From DATMNI01 sp963817515 (GTDB lineage Bacteria > Acidobacteriota > Terriglobia > Bryobacterales > Bryobacteraceae): a stretch of 64,000 bases of DNA. Within the stretch, counting starts at the first letter, position 1. Each line of letters opens with the position of its first letter. The notes beneath the pieces are model-generated. The model made no database searches, was not told where the DNA came from, and worked only from the letters and a program-made list of their open reading frames with translations. Shown here in pieces: positions 34,832 through 43,230 of this stretch. The stretch lies in assembly GCA_963817515.1 (NCBI GenBank), contig CAWFPJ010000023.1, forward strand, positions 558,001 through 622,000, in the 5' to 3' direction. A program made the translations under genes and the position numbers.

Positions 34832-34923
34832 TAGACCGTGCATCATGGGACGGATCGCAAGAGTTGGCTGCTGCCATACCTTGTACGAATAGCGGCGATT
34901 TCTCGGGAAGATCAAGCCGGAGA

Positions 34924-35178
34924 TCAAGCCGGGGCATCCTTTCCCGTGGAGTCTTGCCCGTAGACTAAGTCACCTTCACTATCAGTCTCGCCCTGGAACC
35001 CTTCGACGTCTGGTGCGGCCCGGAGGGTGGAATAAGCCCTGCGCACCGTTCCATAACCGAACCCGGTATTGCGGGCGATTTCCCGAAAACTTAACCCCTG
35101 GTTTCGGAGCTCCCTGACGCGCTCCGGCGCAATGTATCGGCGGGGCCGTCCTACTGAGTTATGTCCTGTCCGCGGCAT
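34924..35178 (-). CDS. HTH protein resembling the C-terminal domain of a serine recombinase
   Basis: 84 residues from ATG 35178 (MPRTGHNSVGRPRRYI). The segment GRPRRYIAPERVRELRNQGL and SFREIARNTGFGYGTVRRAY is a HTH of the Hin/resolvase type: a GRP linker, an ERVRELR helix, the turn GLSFREIA and a recognition helix GYGTVRRAY. No catalytic serine domain precedes it, so it is either a truncated resolvase or a free-standing small DNA-binding protein. The acidic tail (EGFQGETDSEGDLV) is not seen in resolvases. It lies at the edge of the lasso-peptide region and may mark past mobility. Confidence 0.5.
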   Translation of the reverse strand: MPRTGHNSVGRPRRYIAPERVRELRNQGLSFREIARNTGFGYGTVRRAYSTLRAAPDVEGFQGETDSEGDLVYGQDSTGKDAPA

Positions 35179-35383
35179 TGTGAATTCCAATACTCCGATT
35201 TCCAAAAGAGACATCGTAAACCGTGAGGCCCTTGGAATTCTGAAAGAAGTATCCGTTGGTCAACTTAGTGACCAGCGGCTCTATTCGGCTTCGCGTGCCT
35301 CAATACGGGGCCGCACCTCTAGGAAGTACCGCGACCTTGGGAAGCGGCCCATGCTTTGGCGTTCCTGCTATACTTCGGTTCTT

Positions 35384-36013
35384 GTGAATCCAGGAAACCC
35401 CGTCACCGTAGTGATCGTGGACGATCACCCTGTGGTTCGTGATGGCCTGAATGCGGTGCTCTCGGTTGAACCCGCCATCTCGGTAGTCGGAGAGGCGGGA
35501 ACCGGCGCTGAAGCCATCATTTTGGTCAATAAATTGCGGCCTGCTGTCGTTCTGATGGATCTCCTGTTGCCTGACATCGAAGGTTCCGAAGTCATCAGGC
35601 GCGTTTGCAGCCGCTTTTCTGACATAGCATTCATAGTACTTACAGCCGCCGCCGGCGATGAAGAGATTTACCGCGCGCTTGAGGCCGGAGCACGCGGATA
35701 TCTTTTCAAAGATATGGCCAGGAAGGAACTGGTCCAGGCTATACATGCGGTGCACAAAGGCCAGCGTTACATTCCCGCCCAGGTAGGCAGCAGGATTGCC
35801 GAAAACCTTCCACGGCCCGATCTAACCGCGCGCGAGACGGAAGTGCTTCAACTGGTTGCCACGGGCTTGCGCAATAAAGAGATTGCCTACCGGCTGGCAA
35901 TTTCCGAGGCTACTGCCAACGCGCACGTCAAACACATCCTGGAAAAGCTGCACGCCTCGGACCGTACCCAGGCCGTCACCACGGCTCTGCGGCGCGGAAT
36001 TATCCGGCTGTAA
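35384..36013 (+). CDS. NarL/FixJ-type two-component response regulator
   Basis: 209 residues from GTG 35384; ATG 35351 in frame is an alternative. Receiver domain: VTVVIVDDHPVVRDGL with the acidic pair at 13-14, phospho-acceptor Asp59 in VVLMDLLLPD, and the Lys in GYLFKDM. A LuxR-type HTH follows (LTARETEVLQLVATGLRNKEIAYRLAISEATANAHVKHILEKL). A TATACT hexamer lies at 35369-35374, only 9 bases before the GTG, so a nearly leaderless message is possible. The sensor kinase at 38178, on the same strand and of the matching HisKA_3 class, is the likely partner, with the lasso genes between them on the other strand. The stop region overlaps the end of the XRE gene. Confidence 0.9.
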   Translation: MNPGNPVTVVIVDDHPVVRDGLNAVLSVEPAISVVGEAGTGAEAIILVNKLRPAVVLMDLLLPDIEGSEVIRRVCSRFSDIAFIVLTAAAGDEEIYRALEAGARGYLFKDMARKELVQAIHAVHKGQRYIPAQVGSRIAENLPRPDLTARETEVLQLVATGLRNKEIAYRLAISEATANAHVKHILEKLHASDRTQAVTTALRRGIIRL

Positions 36014-36959
36014 TCGCTGTCGCCCGCAAGCCTTCCAGCGCCTGCAGCGCGGCATCCTTGATCGTTCCCAGGCCCTTGGCGCCACGCTCGGCCTTCCGGC
36101 GATCCATCGAATCGTCTTCCCGGACTAAGCGCACTGCAACTCCTGTCACACGCCCCACGATTTCCACTTCACTTGGATACGCGAAGACCTGTATGCTGCA
36201 TGGAGAGAGGGGGTGCGGAATCGAGGTAAGATGCCCGCGGCTGATCTCGCACCAGGAACACAAGTAACCCGAGCGTGACTCCAGAAAATACACCGGCCTG
36301 TCAAACTCGGTCCGGTATTGCGCCGATCTGGCTACCTTCTGCTGCGAGTGGTCAATCTGCACAATCGAGCCCGGACGAATCAGCGGATACATCGTATAGT
36401 CCGTGAGGCCAATGAACCCGTAGTGAAATCCCGGCTGGTTTAGCGATTCAAGCAGCGGCGCCGGCACTTCCCCCCAAACCTGAACCATGTCCGGCACAAG
36501 GTTGTTTCGGGCTGCTGGCGGCGTCGAGTTGAAATGAACCGGAAACGGAATCGCCTTCTTGCCGCCGGTCTCCCCCATCGGCGCCAGGTGCGTTTGCGGA
36601 AACTGCATGCGGACGTGCAACCGCGCGGCGGCGTCCGGATTGAGGTAAGTTGCAATCAACTCGTCCATCGGCACACCGTAGATCGAGCTGAGCGTAAACA
36701 GCTTATAGACGCTCGGTATGGATGCCTGCTTCTCGATTTGAACCAGCCGCGCATGCGAGATCGCATACTCGCTATTCCCCTGCCTGGCGGCCACTTCCCG
36801 GCTAAACTCCTCTACCTTTCGAGTGGTGAGACCCAGTCTGGTTCGCAAGCGCCGCAGGCAACCCCCCGCTTTTGCGACGCCCTCTTCGGTAGCATCTCCT
36901 TTCAAATGCCGCCCTGCCAAGGGCGCCGCGGAGGCTCTCGCACATTCAGCATTTGTCAT
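36000..36959 (-). CDS. XRE-family transcription regulator with S24-like C-terminal domain
   Basis: 319 residues from ATG 36959, chosen because AGGAGG (36971-36976 on the plus strand as CCTCCT) lies 11 bases upstream; 36998 would be the longer start. An HTH occurs at about residues 30-100 (LRRLRTRLGLTTRKVEEFSREVA, then YAISHARLVQIEKQASIPSVYKLFTLSSIYGVPMDELI). The C-terminal half has a beta-rich part (YTMYPLIRPGSIVQIDHSQQ, GYLCSWCEI) like the S24/LexA fold that binds or senses a peptide or cleaves itself, but no clear Ser-Lys dyad is visible. It lies 100 bases downstream of the lasso precursor on the same strand, so it may control that cluster. Its end overlaps the response-regulator end by 14 bases. 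Confidence 0.75.
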   Translation of the reverse strand: MTNAECARASAAPLAGRHLKGDATEEGVAKAGGCLRRLRTRLGLTTRKVEEFSREVAARQGNSEYAISHARLVQIEKQASIPSVYKLFTLSSIYGVPMDELIATYLNPDAAARLHVRMQFPQTHLAPMGETGGKKAIPFPVHFNSTPPAARNNLVPDMVQVWGEVPAPLLESLNQPGFHYGFIGLTDYTMYPLIRPGSIVQIDHSQQKVARSAQYRTEFDRPVYFLESRSGYLCSWCEISRGHLTSIPHPLSPCSIQVFAYPSEVEIVGRVTGVAVRLVREDDSMDRRKAERGAKGLGTIKDAALQALEGLRATAITAG

Positions 36960-37059
36960 CTGGTTTCTGTCCTCCTGCTTAAAAGGCTTAAAAGGCAACT
37001 CCGGCCGGGCCGAACGAACTGATGGCTTCGCTCTGCCGGCCGGTGCCCGATCGCGCGGT

Positions 37060-37203
37060 CTACTCCTCGTCGAATTCTTCTTCCGGTGCGAACTCGAAGA
37101 AGTTCACCACCCAGGTGGCATCAATATCGTCACCCGTTGGAGCGACGCCGAGGACAACATCCTGGACATCGCCGACTTGGTTTAGCTTGGGACTTTCATA
37201 CAT
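37060..37203 (-). CDS. Lasso-peptide precursor
   Basis: A 47-residue ORF preceded by a strong AAGGAGG (CCTCCTT at 37213-37219 on the plus strand). It begins MYESPKLNQVGDVQDVVL, with the lasso leader motif YxxPxL at residues 2-7 and a G at 11 in the GxFxxxTxG-like region. In that alignment the Thr normally two residues before the core is Val17. The predicted core starts at Gly19 (GVAPTGDD), so Asp25 or Asp26 could close a 7- or 8-residue isopeptide ring. The tail is long and carries TWVVNFFEF and a very acidic end (EEEFDEE, residues 41-47). It lies 48 bases downstream of the B2 gene. The core boundary and ring residue are inference. Confidence 0.8.
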   Translation of the reverse strand: MYESPKLNQVGDVQDVVLGVAPTGDDIDATWVVNFFEFAPEEEFDEE

Positions 37204-37251
37204 ACGTTCGATCCTCCTTGTGTTATTCAACTTCCTGCTTCTTCGTAAGTG

Positions 37252-37623
37252 CTAAATGCGCTCCAAGACTTGCAATCTGCGCTGAAAGACCGGCGAATCG
37301 TTCACGATTCTTCCACCCACTTCCACCCATGCATGGCTCAGGAAAGGCGCCAGCCGGTAGCCGATCACGACGTCTGCGTCGATGCCGTAAGCACGCAGTG
37401 CGCGCGCCGTCACAACCGAGCGTTGGAGACACTTTACCGGCTTCCAGTAGAACGGGATAATGCGCCCCACAGCCTCACAAATCGCGGACTCAAGGGCTCG
37501 CTTGCAGCGCGAGTCGCAAAACTCGCGGATGGGCATCGGGCGGCGGACGCCGCGGAAGCCAAGAATCGCCATCGCCAGGTCGTAGCGGAACAACTCCTTC
37601 AGCAAACGGCTAAGTAACAGCAC
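37252..37623 (-). CDS. Lasso-peptide biosynthesis B2 protein (transglutaminase-like leader protease)
   Basis: 123 residues from GTG 37623. The McjB C-terminal / B2 family pattern is clear: CxxxxAxxxLRxxGIDADVVIGYR, with Cys65 in KPVKCLQRSV, His98 in SHAWVEVGG and Asp109 in RIVND forming the expected Cys-His-Asp triad. B2 removes the leader from the precursor after it is presented by the RRE partner (B1). It lies 39 bases downstream of the PqqD-like gene and 48 bases upstream of the precursor, on the same strand, so B1-B2-A form one operon. Length is typical for a stand-alone B2. Confidence 0.88.
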   Translation of the reverse strand: MLLLSRLLKELFRYDLAMAILGFRGVRRPMPIREFCDSRCKRALESAICEAVGRIIPFYWKPVKCLQRSVVTARALRAYGIDADVVIGYRLAPFLSHAWVEVGGRIVNDSPVFQRRLQVLERI

Positions 37624-37662
37624 TCTACTAAGTCGGACCTGTCTCCGGCATGTTCGGCATAT

Positions 37663-37965
37663 TCAACGATCCGTCTTGCGAGACAGAAATCCCTGAGATT
37701 CCAGTTCCGCGATGAAGCGGCCTGCGTCCTGCCTTACCCGCCCGTCCGGCACGCCATACTCGCGGCCGATCTGCGCGCTAATCTCGTCTACGCTCCGGCG
37801 ATCCTGCAGCCCCTTCCAGATTCGTGCTCCAACTCCATTCGAGGTGTAGACGATACCTCTGGCAGTATGCAGAAACACCGCGCCATCCTGGCTCAGCGAT
37901 ACACTGCAATCGGGCGACACTGTAACTGGATTGTGTTGCGCGGTTCGGCGGAAAAGTTTTAACAT
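37663..37965 (-). CDS. PqqD-family RRE protein (lasso-peptide B1)
   Basis: 100 residues. The fold pattern of PqqD/RRE proteins is present: PDCSVSLSQDGAVFLHTARG, then YTSNGVGARIWKGLQDRRSVDEISAQIGREYGVPDGRVRQDAGRFIAELESQGFL, i.e. two or three beta strands then three helices, ending in the usual ELxxxGxL. In lasso systems a stand-alone RRE (B1) binds the precursor leader and hands it to the B2 protease. It is the first gene of the minus-strand operon with B2 and the precursor. The ATG at 37965 is preceded by a 212-base region shared with the sensor kinase. Confidence 0.85.
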   Translation of the reverse strand: MLKLFRRTAQHNPVTVSPDCSVSLSQDGAVFLHTARGIVYTSNGVGARIWKGLQDRRSVDEISAQIGREYGVPDGRVRQDAGRFIAELESQGFLSRKTDR

Positions 37966-38177
37966 TTCTGGGGCTCTTTACTGACCAGTTCAAGTTACGA
38001 CAGTTCCGTCCTGCCTCCTACCTGAGTTCTGATAACTTGGCTCTAGCCTTTACGGGGGATTCCCGCATAGCTCTTTTCTGCCGCCATTCGACCGGCCGTC
38101 AGGGAGCGCAGCCGGAAAATGCCCTTGAGATCCAGTTGCGGTACATTAGAGTCGAACTTACACGCCGGGAAAGCCAA

Positions 38178-41150
38178 GTGCGCCCAGTCCCCATAGTCGT
38201 ACTGTTCGCCCTCTCGGGAAAGTTACTCTTCTCTCTCGATCCGGCCTTAGCCGTATCGCAATACCTTCGCACCAGTTGGACGCATGAGGAGGGTGTCGAC
38301 GTCCCCGCCGTTCAAGCCGTCGCGCAAGGCCCCGAAGGATATCTCTGGCTGGGTACCAGCAAGGGATTGATACGGTTCGATGGCATGCGCTTCTTCCGTT
38401 GGGAGCCGCGCGCCGGAGAGAAACTTCCCAGCAATGACATCCGGTTCCTGATTGCCTCCCCCGGGCAAGGGCTTTGGATTGGAACCACTTTGGGGGTCAG
38501 CCGGTTGGCGGACGGAAGCCTCACCGGCTACCCGGAAGCCGATCGCTGGCTCGGCGGAAGCGTCGTCGCCATGATGCAGGATCATCTGGGAAGACTGTGG
38601 ATGCGGGGCCAGCGGCCTGGCGGCGGCGGCGTGGGAGCCCTGCAGCGCGATGGTTCGTTCCAGGTTTATAGCCAGTCCGACGGTTTGCCGGCTGCCGGAG
38701 TGCGAACCCTGTTCGAAGACCATCTGCATAACTTTTGGATCGGAACACCCCGGGGATTGTGCCGCTGGGTGCCCGGCAGCCCGGCAGCCTGTTTGAGCAT
38801 CCAGCCAGTCAGCGTCTTCTCATTGGTTGAAAATGCAGACGGCGAACTGCTTATCGGAGACGACATCAGCAAGAGTACCCTACGCCTGTCAAACGGGAAA
38901 CTGGAACCGATCTTTGCCCGGCTGGGCAATGCCTCTCCGTTCCCCAGAGACATGCTCCGCGATCATGACGGCAACATCTGGATTTCCACTTTAGGTCAAG
39001 GTCTGTTGCGCCTGAGGGAGGGCCGGCTTGAGCGCATCACGCACCGCAACGGTCTTTCGAGCGACATGATCAACGCTTTGACGGAAGATCGGGAGGGCAA
39101 CATTTGGTTAGGCACCGCCAGGGGCATTGAACGGCTCAGGGATCCCAAGGTCGCGCACCTGGGTACCCTTGACGGCCTGTCGAGCGATCTGGTCACCACG
39201 GTTTATTCCGTCAATCCAGGCGCTATTTGGATCGGAACCTCCGGCGGCGGCTTGAACCGTCTGGTTGGCGGCCGTATCACCCAATTCCTGATGGATTCAG
39301 GCTTGCCGAGCACTACCGTGTTTTCCCTGGGTTCCGATGTGGGTTCCGATGGCAGCGCCAGGTTGTGGGCCGGCACAAGTGGCGGACTCGCCTATTTCAC
39401 CGGTAGTCGATTCATCCAGGTTCGAAGTGCCGGCGGCCAGCCTCTCGAACGCGTCTTCGCCATCAGCCGGGACCGCACTGGCGCCATCGCGCTGGCCGAT
39501 GCCGCGCAGGGCCTGTTCACAGTACGCAACAACATCGCGCGGCCGCTGAGCATTCCCGGCTTGCGAACCCAGGGCATCTACCAGCTTCAATTCGATCGGG
39601 ATGGTGTTCTTTGGATTGGGTATTACTCGGGTGGTATCACTGCCCTGTCCGGAACTTCGGCCAGGGTCTATACCGTGCACGACGGTTTAGGAGAAGGTCC
39701 GGTTCGCGCGATCTATCAGGACCGGACAGGAGCCATCTGGGCCGGAACGGGAACCGGCTTGAGCCGATTCCGAAACGGCGCCTGGACCAATTGGACAACC
39801 CGTCACGGCTTGCCCGAAGGCGGCGTGCATGGCATCGTGGAAGACGATCGCCAGGGCGCCTTCTGGCTGGTCACCACCATCGGTCTGGTACGCGTGCCGC
39901 TTGCCGACCTTGACGCCACCCAGCCCGCCCCGAATGCACCTCCCAGGCGTCTCACCCTTCGACTGGTCGGCGAAAACGACGGCCTCCGCCTGGCCAGTAG
40001 CGGCAACATGCTCAACCCGCGTGCCATCAAATCCGACGACGGAAGAATCTGGCTTTGCACGCAAGATGGCGTCGCCATAGTGGACCCGGATCGCATGCGC
40101 AGCAATTTGGTGCCGCCCCCGGTCGTGATCGAGCAGGTGGCGGTCGATGGCAAACCGCTGGACGTAAACTCTCCCTCGGGAGTCGCCTTTCAGGGCAGCC
40201 GGTTGGAGATCGCATTTACCGCTTTGAGCTTGATGGCTCCGGAACGCATCCGCTTCAAATACCGCCTGGACGGGCTCGATCGTGATTGGACCGAAGACGA
40301 CACGCACCGCAGCGTGCTTTATATCAATCTGCCGCCGCGCCAATATCGCTTCCACGTGATCGCCTCCAATAACGACGGCGTCTGGAACAACAAGGGCGCC
40401 ATCCTGGCGCTTCGCGTGACACCCCATTTTTACCAGACCAAATGGTTCCTGGCCTTCTGCTTGGCTCTAGCGGCCTCCACCGTATGGGCCGTGGACCAGT
40501 TCCGTGTGCGCGGGGTGGTGTCCCGTTTCCGCCTGATCGCCCAGGAACGCGCACGCCTCACGCGCGAGCTCCACGATTCTTTGCTGCAGGGGTTTGCCGG
40601 CGTCGTATTCCAGTTGGAGGCGGCAGCCCGCCAGCTCGACACCGCTCCGGAGGCCGGCAAACAACGGTTGGAACGGGCCATCGATCAGGCGGATCAGACC
40701 TTACAGGAAGCCCGCCTTACGATTCTCAGCATGCGTCTTCCCGAGCTTGAAAACAGCACCCTCCCGGAAGCCTTGTCCGCCATTGCCGCGCGGCTCACCG
40801 AGGGCACGCCGGTTGTCTTCCGCCTGGAGGTGAAAGGCCGCGTGCGGCAGTTGCCCTATGACGCACAGGCCAACATATATTTGATCGGCCGTGAGGCCAT
40901 CACCAATTCCGTGAACCACGCGCGGGCCTCAAAAATCCTGGCCGTGCTGGCCTATTCCGAAAAAGAACTCCGCCTGACCGTTCAGGACGACGGCTCAGGC
41001 TTTGACCCGCAAGAAGCCCTTGCCAAGAAGGACCACTGGGGAATGGCCGGCATGCGCGAGCGCGCAAAATCCATTGGCGCGTCTTTTGCCCTCGATACCT
41101 CGCTAGGGCGAGGCACCAAGATTGAGCTCGTCTTCAAGGGAAAGGGATGA
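38178..41150 (+). CDS. Two-component sensor kinase with Reg_prop beta-propellers, Y_Y_Y domain and HisKA_3
   Basis: 990 residues from GTG 38178, chosen because it gives a signal peptide (VRPVPIVVLFALSGKLLFSL); the open frame begins at 38037. A large periplasmic sensor of repeated Reg_prop blades (WLGTSKGLIRFDG, WIGTTLGVSRLADG, WLGTARGIERLRD, WIGTSGGGLNRLV) fills about 30-630, then a Y_Y_Y domain ending near 760 (INLPPRQYRFHVIASNNDGVWN), a membrane segment (WFLAFCLALAASTVWAV), the H-box with His799 in RELHDSLLQG and a HATPase with REAITNSVNHA, DDGSGF and WGMAGMRERA. It likely phosphorylates the NarL-type regulator at 35384. The ligand is unknown. It separates two minus-strand parts of the lasso cluster. 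Confidence 0.88.
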   Translation: MRPVPIVVLFALSGKLLFSLDPALAVSQYLRTSWTHEEGVDVPAVQAVAQGPEGYLWLGTSKGLIRFDGMRFFRWEPRAGEKLPSNDIRFLIASPGQGLWIGTTLGVSRLADGSLTGYPEADRWLGGSVVAMMQDHLGRLWMRGQRPGGGGVGALQRDGSFQVYSQSDGLPAAGVRTLFEDHLHNFWIGTPRGLCRWVPGSPAACLSIQPVSVFSLVENADGELLIGDDISKSTLRLSNGKLEPIFARLGNASPFPRDMLRDHDGNIWISTLGQGLLRLREGRLERITHRNGLSSDMINALTEDREGNIWLGTARGIERLRDPKVAHLGTLDGLSSDLVTTVYSVNPGAIWIGTSGGGLNRLVGGRITQFLMDSGLPSTTVFSLGSDVGSDGSARLWAGTSGGLAYFTGSRFIQVRSAGGQPLERVFAISRDRTGAIALADAAQGLFTVRNNIARPLSIPGLRTQGIYQLQFDRDGVLWIGYYSGGITALSGTSARVYTVHDGLGEGPVRAIYQDRTGAIWAGTGTGLSRFRNGAWTNWTTRHGLPEGGVHGIVEDDRQGAFWLVTTIGLVRVPLADLDATQPAPNAPPRRLTLRLVGENDGLRLASSGNMLNPRAIKSDDGRIWLCTQDGVAIVDPDRMRSNLVPPPVVIEQVAVDGKPLDVNSPSGVAFQGSRLEIAFTALSLMAPERIRFKYRLDGLDRDWTEDDTHRSVLYINLPPRQYRFHVIASNNDGVWNNKGAILALRVTPHFYQTKWFLAFCLALAASTVWAVDQFRVRGVVSRFRLIAQERARLTRELHDSLLQGFAGVVFQLEAAARQLDTAPEAGKQRLERAIDQADQTLQEARLTILSMRLPELENSTLPEALSAIAARLTEGTPVVFRLEVKGRVRQLPYDAQANIYLIGREAITNSVNHARASKILAVLAYSEKELRLTVQDDGSGFDPQEALAKKDHWGMAGMRERAKSIGASFALDTSLGRGTKIELVFKGKG

Positions 41151-41203
41151 TCGTCTGGTCGCAGCGCCAAGCCTCGTTCGCCGATCTCGCTGAGCTTCGC
41201 CGT

Positions 41204-41236
41204 GGTAACGCCGGCGGTCGAAGCCGCCGGTTCTTC
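41204..41236. repeat. Palindromic intergenic element, copy 1
   Basis: GGTAACG is followed by CCGGCGG-TCGAAG-CCGCCGG, a perfect 7-base stem with a 6-base loop, then TTCTTCC. The first 32 bases are identical to copy 2 at 43874. It sits between the sensor-kinase end and the cyclase end, which converge. A REP-like element is the likely nature. Confidence 0.8.
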
Positions 41237-41265
41237 CAAGTCTGGTCCCCACCAGTGGCGCTGAT

Positions 41266-43230
41266 CTAAAACACATTCGGCCTATTTGCCGATAGCCGAG
41301 CGCCGCCAGCCGTCATCGCCTCCGCGCCCCCACTCCTTCGCCTTCTCTCCGCGCCGTCCTCCGCGGCTCCGCGTCTCCGCGGTAAATAATCGCCTCCAAT
41401 CCCTCTCCAACTCCGCAACCAAAACTCAAACAGCAACACCTGTCGCAATTGCGGTTCGTTGCAAGCCAGGCCTTGAACAAACCGCCTCAGCCGTTCTGTA
41501 ATGGTCCGGCCATCCACGTATCCCAGGCCAACCAGCCGCATCTCGCGCGGCTTCGCAAGTAACTCGGTTGCCAGCGGCATCAACGCCTTCCTGTAGACGC
41601 TCGTGTAGACCGCCTTTGACTTTCTCTGCAAGACCGCCGCCGGCAGGAATTGAGCGAAAGCGCGCCGCATCAGCCGCCTGGGTTCGCCCGGCCGGCAGAC
41701 TTCGGCGGGCGGGATGGTTAACATGAATTCCACCAGCGGACGATGCGCAAACGGATGTGTATACGAGATGTGCTGCAAGGCTTCCGGAGTTTGCAGCGTT
41801 CGAGCCGCCAGCATCTCGCTCACGGCGCGGAACCGCCATCGCCGGCCGGGGCTGGCCTCTTGCCAGCTGCCCCTTCGCAGATCCACTTCAGCGCCCGCAA
41901 CCCTTTTCCGAAATTCCTTAGCCAGGGAGTCCGCCGGCGCCGTGCCCGATACCTCGTTTGAGTGGCCCAAATCCGCGGCAGGCGTCCAGCCGGAGTAGTT
42001 GCTTCGCAGCGCCCGCCAGAGAATCGGGTAGATCGGAACCCGCAGCGCCTGGCTCCATTCAAAAGCCTCGCGGGCCGCCTGCCACCACTGGCCCCGGTGA
42101 ATATAATCCGCCGCCTGGTTCGAATCGTCCACTATGTTGCCCATCGTCAGGTCGCCTAGCTGTCCCGTGAGAAATACGCCCGACCCTATATCCGCCAATT
42201 GACCTGCCAGTTCCGTCAGCCTGGGTTCCCACCAGGCCGGTGCCGCAGCGCCCGCCTGCGTCAACGCCACGAATGGATATTCTTCCAGGTCAAGATGTAT
42301 GCCCGTGGCGTGGCGCCCCCGTTCCACGGCTCTGAAATATTTTTCGTCGGTGGAGCCCTTGTGGGTGTAGGTGAATGTGATCGGCCTCGAAACGCCGTTC
42401 GAATGTTCTTCCGCAATGCTGTCGGCCATGCAGACTATCGAGGACGAATCCAGTCCGCCGCTCAGTTCAGCGCATACCGGAGTGTCCCGCCTGAGGCGAA
42501 CGCTCACCGCCTCTCGAAACAGATTCCGCAACTGCTCATCGTAACCCTCCCGGTTTCCAAATCGCGTCTCACGGTGGACCGGGAGTTCCCAGAACGCCTT
42601 GGTCGAAACGCCTCTTGCCGTTACGCAAACCGCGTGGCCGGGCGGAACCGGATAAATGCCGCGATACGGTGTCCGATCCACCGCGCTTCCCCGGGTCAGA
42701 AAACTCGCGGCGTACTCATCGTCAATCTCATTCCTTCCGCTCCACGTCACCAGGTGCGACAGGCTGGAGCCCCACAACAGGCAGTCCGCTGTCCGGCAGT
42801 AATACAATGGGCGGACGCCGGCGTAATCGCTCGCCAGCATCACACTGCGCGAAGCCGGATCCCACATCGCCAGGCTCCAATCGCCGATAAGGCCGCCCCA
42901 TCCGTCCAAGCCCTTGGCCTGATACAGCCGAAGCGCCAGCCCGCTGTTGGAACATCGTGGTGGAGCGTCGTGCCCCAATTGAGCCAGCACGTCCCCGCGA
43001 TTATCTAATCGTCCGTCCCAGGCGCAAATGTCATCGTCTTCTGAGACCGCTAGTCCGTCATCCGCAGCCGAATCGAAGCGTGAAGCCGCGTATCCCATCA
43101 GCAGCCCCGCGGCGCCCAGCAAGCGGGTTGGCCCGGCATGCGGGTCCACCAGTCCGCCGCGCACCCAGGCCGCATCGCCATAAGGCACGGGGCGGGAATC
43201 GAAGTAAAAGACGCCGCTTAGTTTAGCCAT
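41266..43230 (-). CDS. Lasso-peptide cyclase (asparagine-synthetase-like)
   Basis: 654 residues from ATG 43230 (AGGGAGAAA just upstream; the longer frame to 43251 lies in the previous gene). The class II glutaminase-like N-terminal domain (residues 1-200) starts MAKLSG, without the catalytic Cys2, so it cannot use glutamine, as in lasso cyclases. The C-terminal ATP-binding domain has the SGGLDS loop at 257-262 and ends with conserved blocks around HPFAHRPLVEFMLTIPPAE and AVLQRKSKAVYTSVYRKAL. It would adenylate the Asp side chain of the precursor and close the ring on Gly1. The last ~30 residues (RRGAAEDGAERRRRSGG) are encoded by a GC-rich repeat-like tract. It overlaps the luciferase-like gene by 8 bases. 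Confidence 0.82.
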   Translation of the reverse strand: MAKLSGVFYFDSRPVPYGDAAWVRGGLVDPHAGPTRLLGAAGLLMGYAASRFDSAADDGLAVSEDDDICAWDGRLDNRGDVLAQLGHDAPPRCSNSGLALRLYQAKGLDGWGGLIGDWSLAMWDPASRSVMLASDYAGVRPLYYCRTADCLLWGSSLSHLVTWSGRNEIDDEYAASFLTRGSAVDRTPYRGIYPVPPGHAVCVTARGVSTKAFWELPVHRETRFGNREGYDEQLRNLFREAVSVRLRRDTPVCAELSGGLDSSSIVCMADSIAEEHSNGVSRPITFTYTHKGSTDEKYFRAVERGRHATGIHLDLEEYPFVALTQAGAAAPAWWEPRLTELAGQLADIGSGVFLTGQLGDLTMGNIVDDSNQAADYIHRGQWWQAAREAFEWSQALRVPIYPILWRALRSNYSGWTPAADLGHSNEVSGTAPADSLAKEFRKRVAGAEVDLRRGSWQEASPGRRWRFRAVSEMLAARTLQTPEALQHISYTHPFAHRPLVEFMLTIPPAEVCRPGEPRRLMRRAFAQFLPAAVLQRKSKAVYTSVYRKALMPLATELLAKPREMRLVGLGYVDGRTITERLRRFVQGLACNEPQLRQVLLFEFWLRSWRGIGGDYLPRRRGAAEDGAERRRRSGGAEAMTAGGARLSANRPNVF

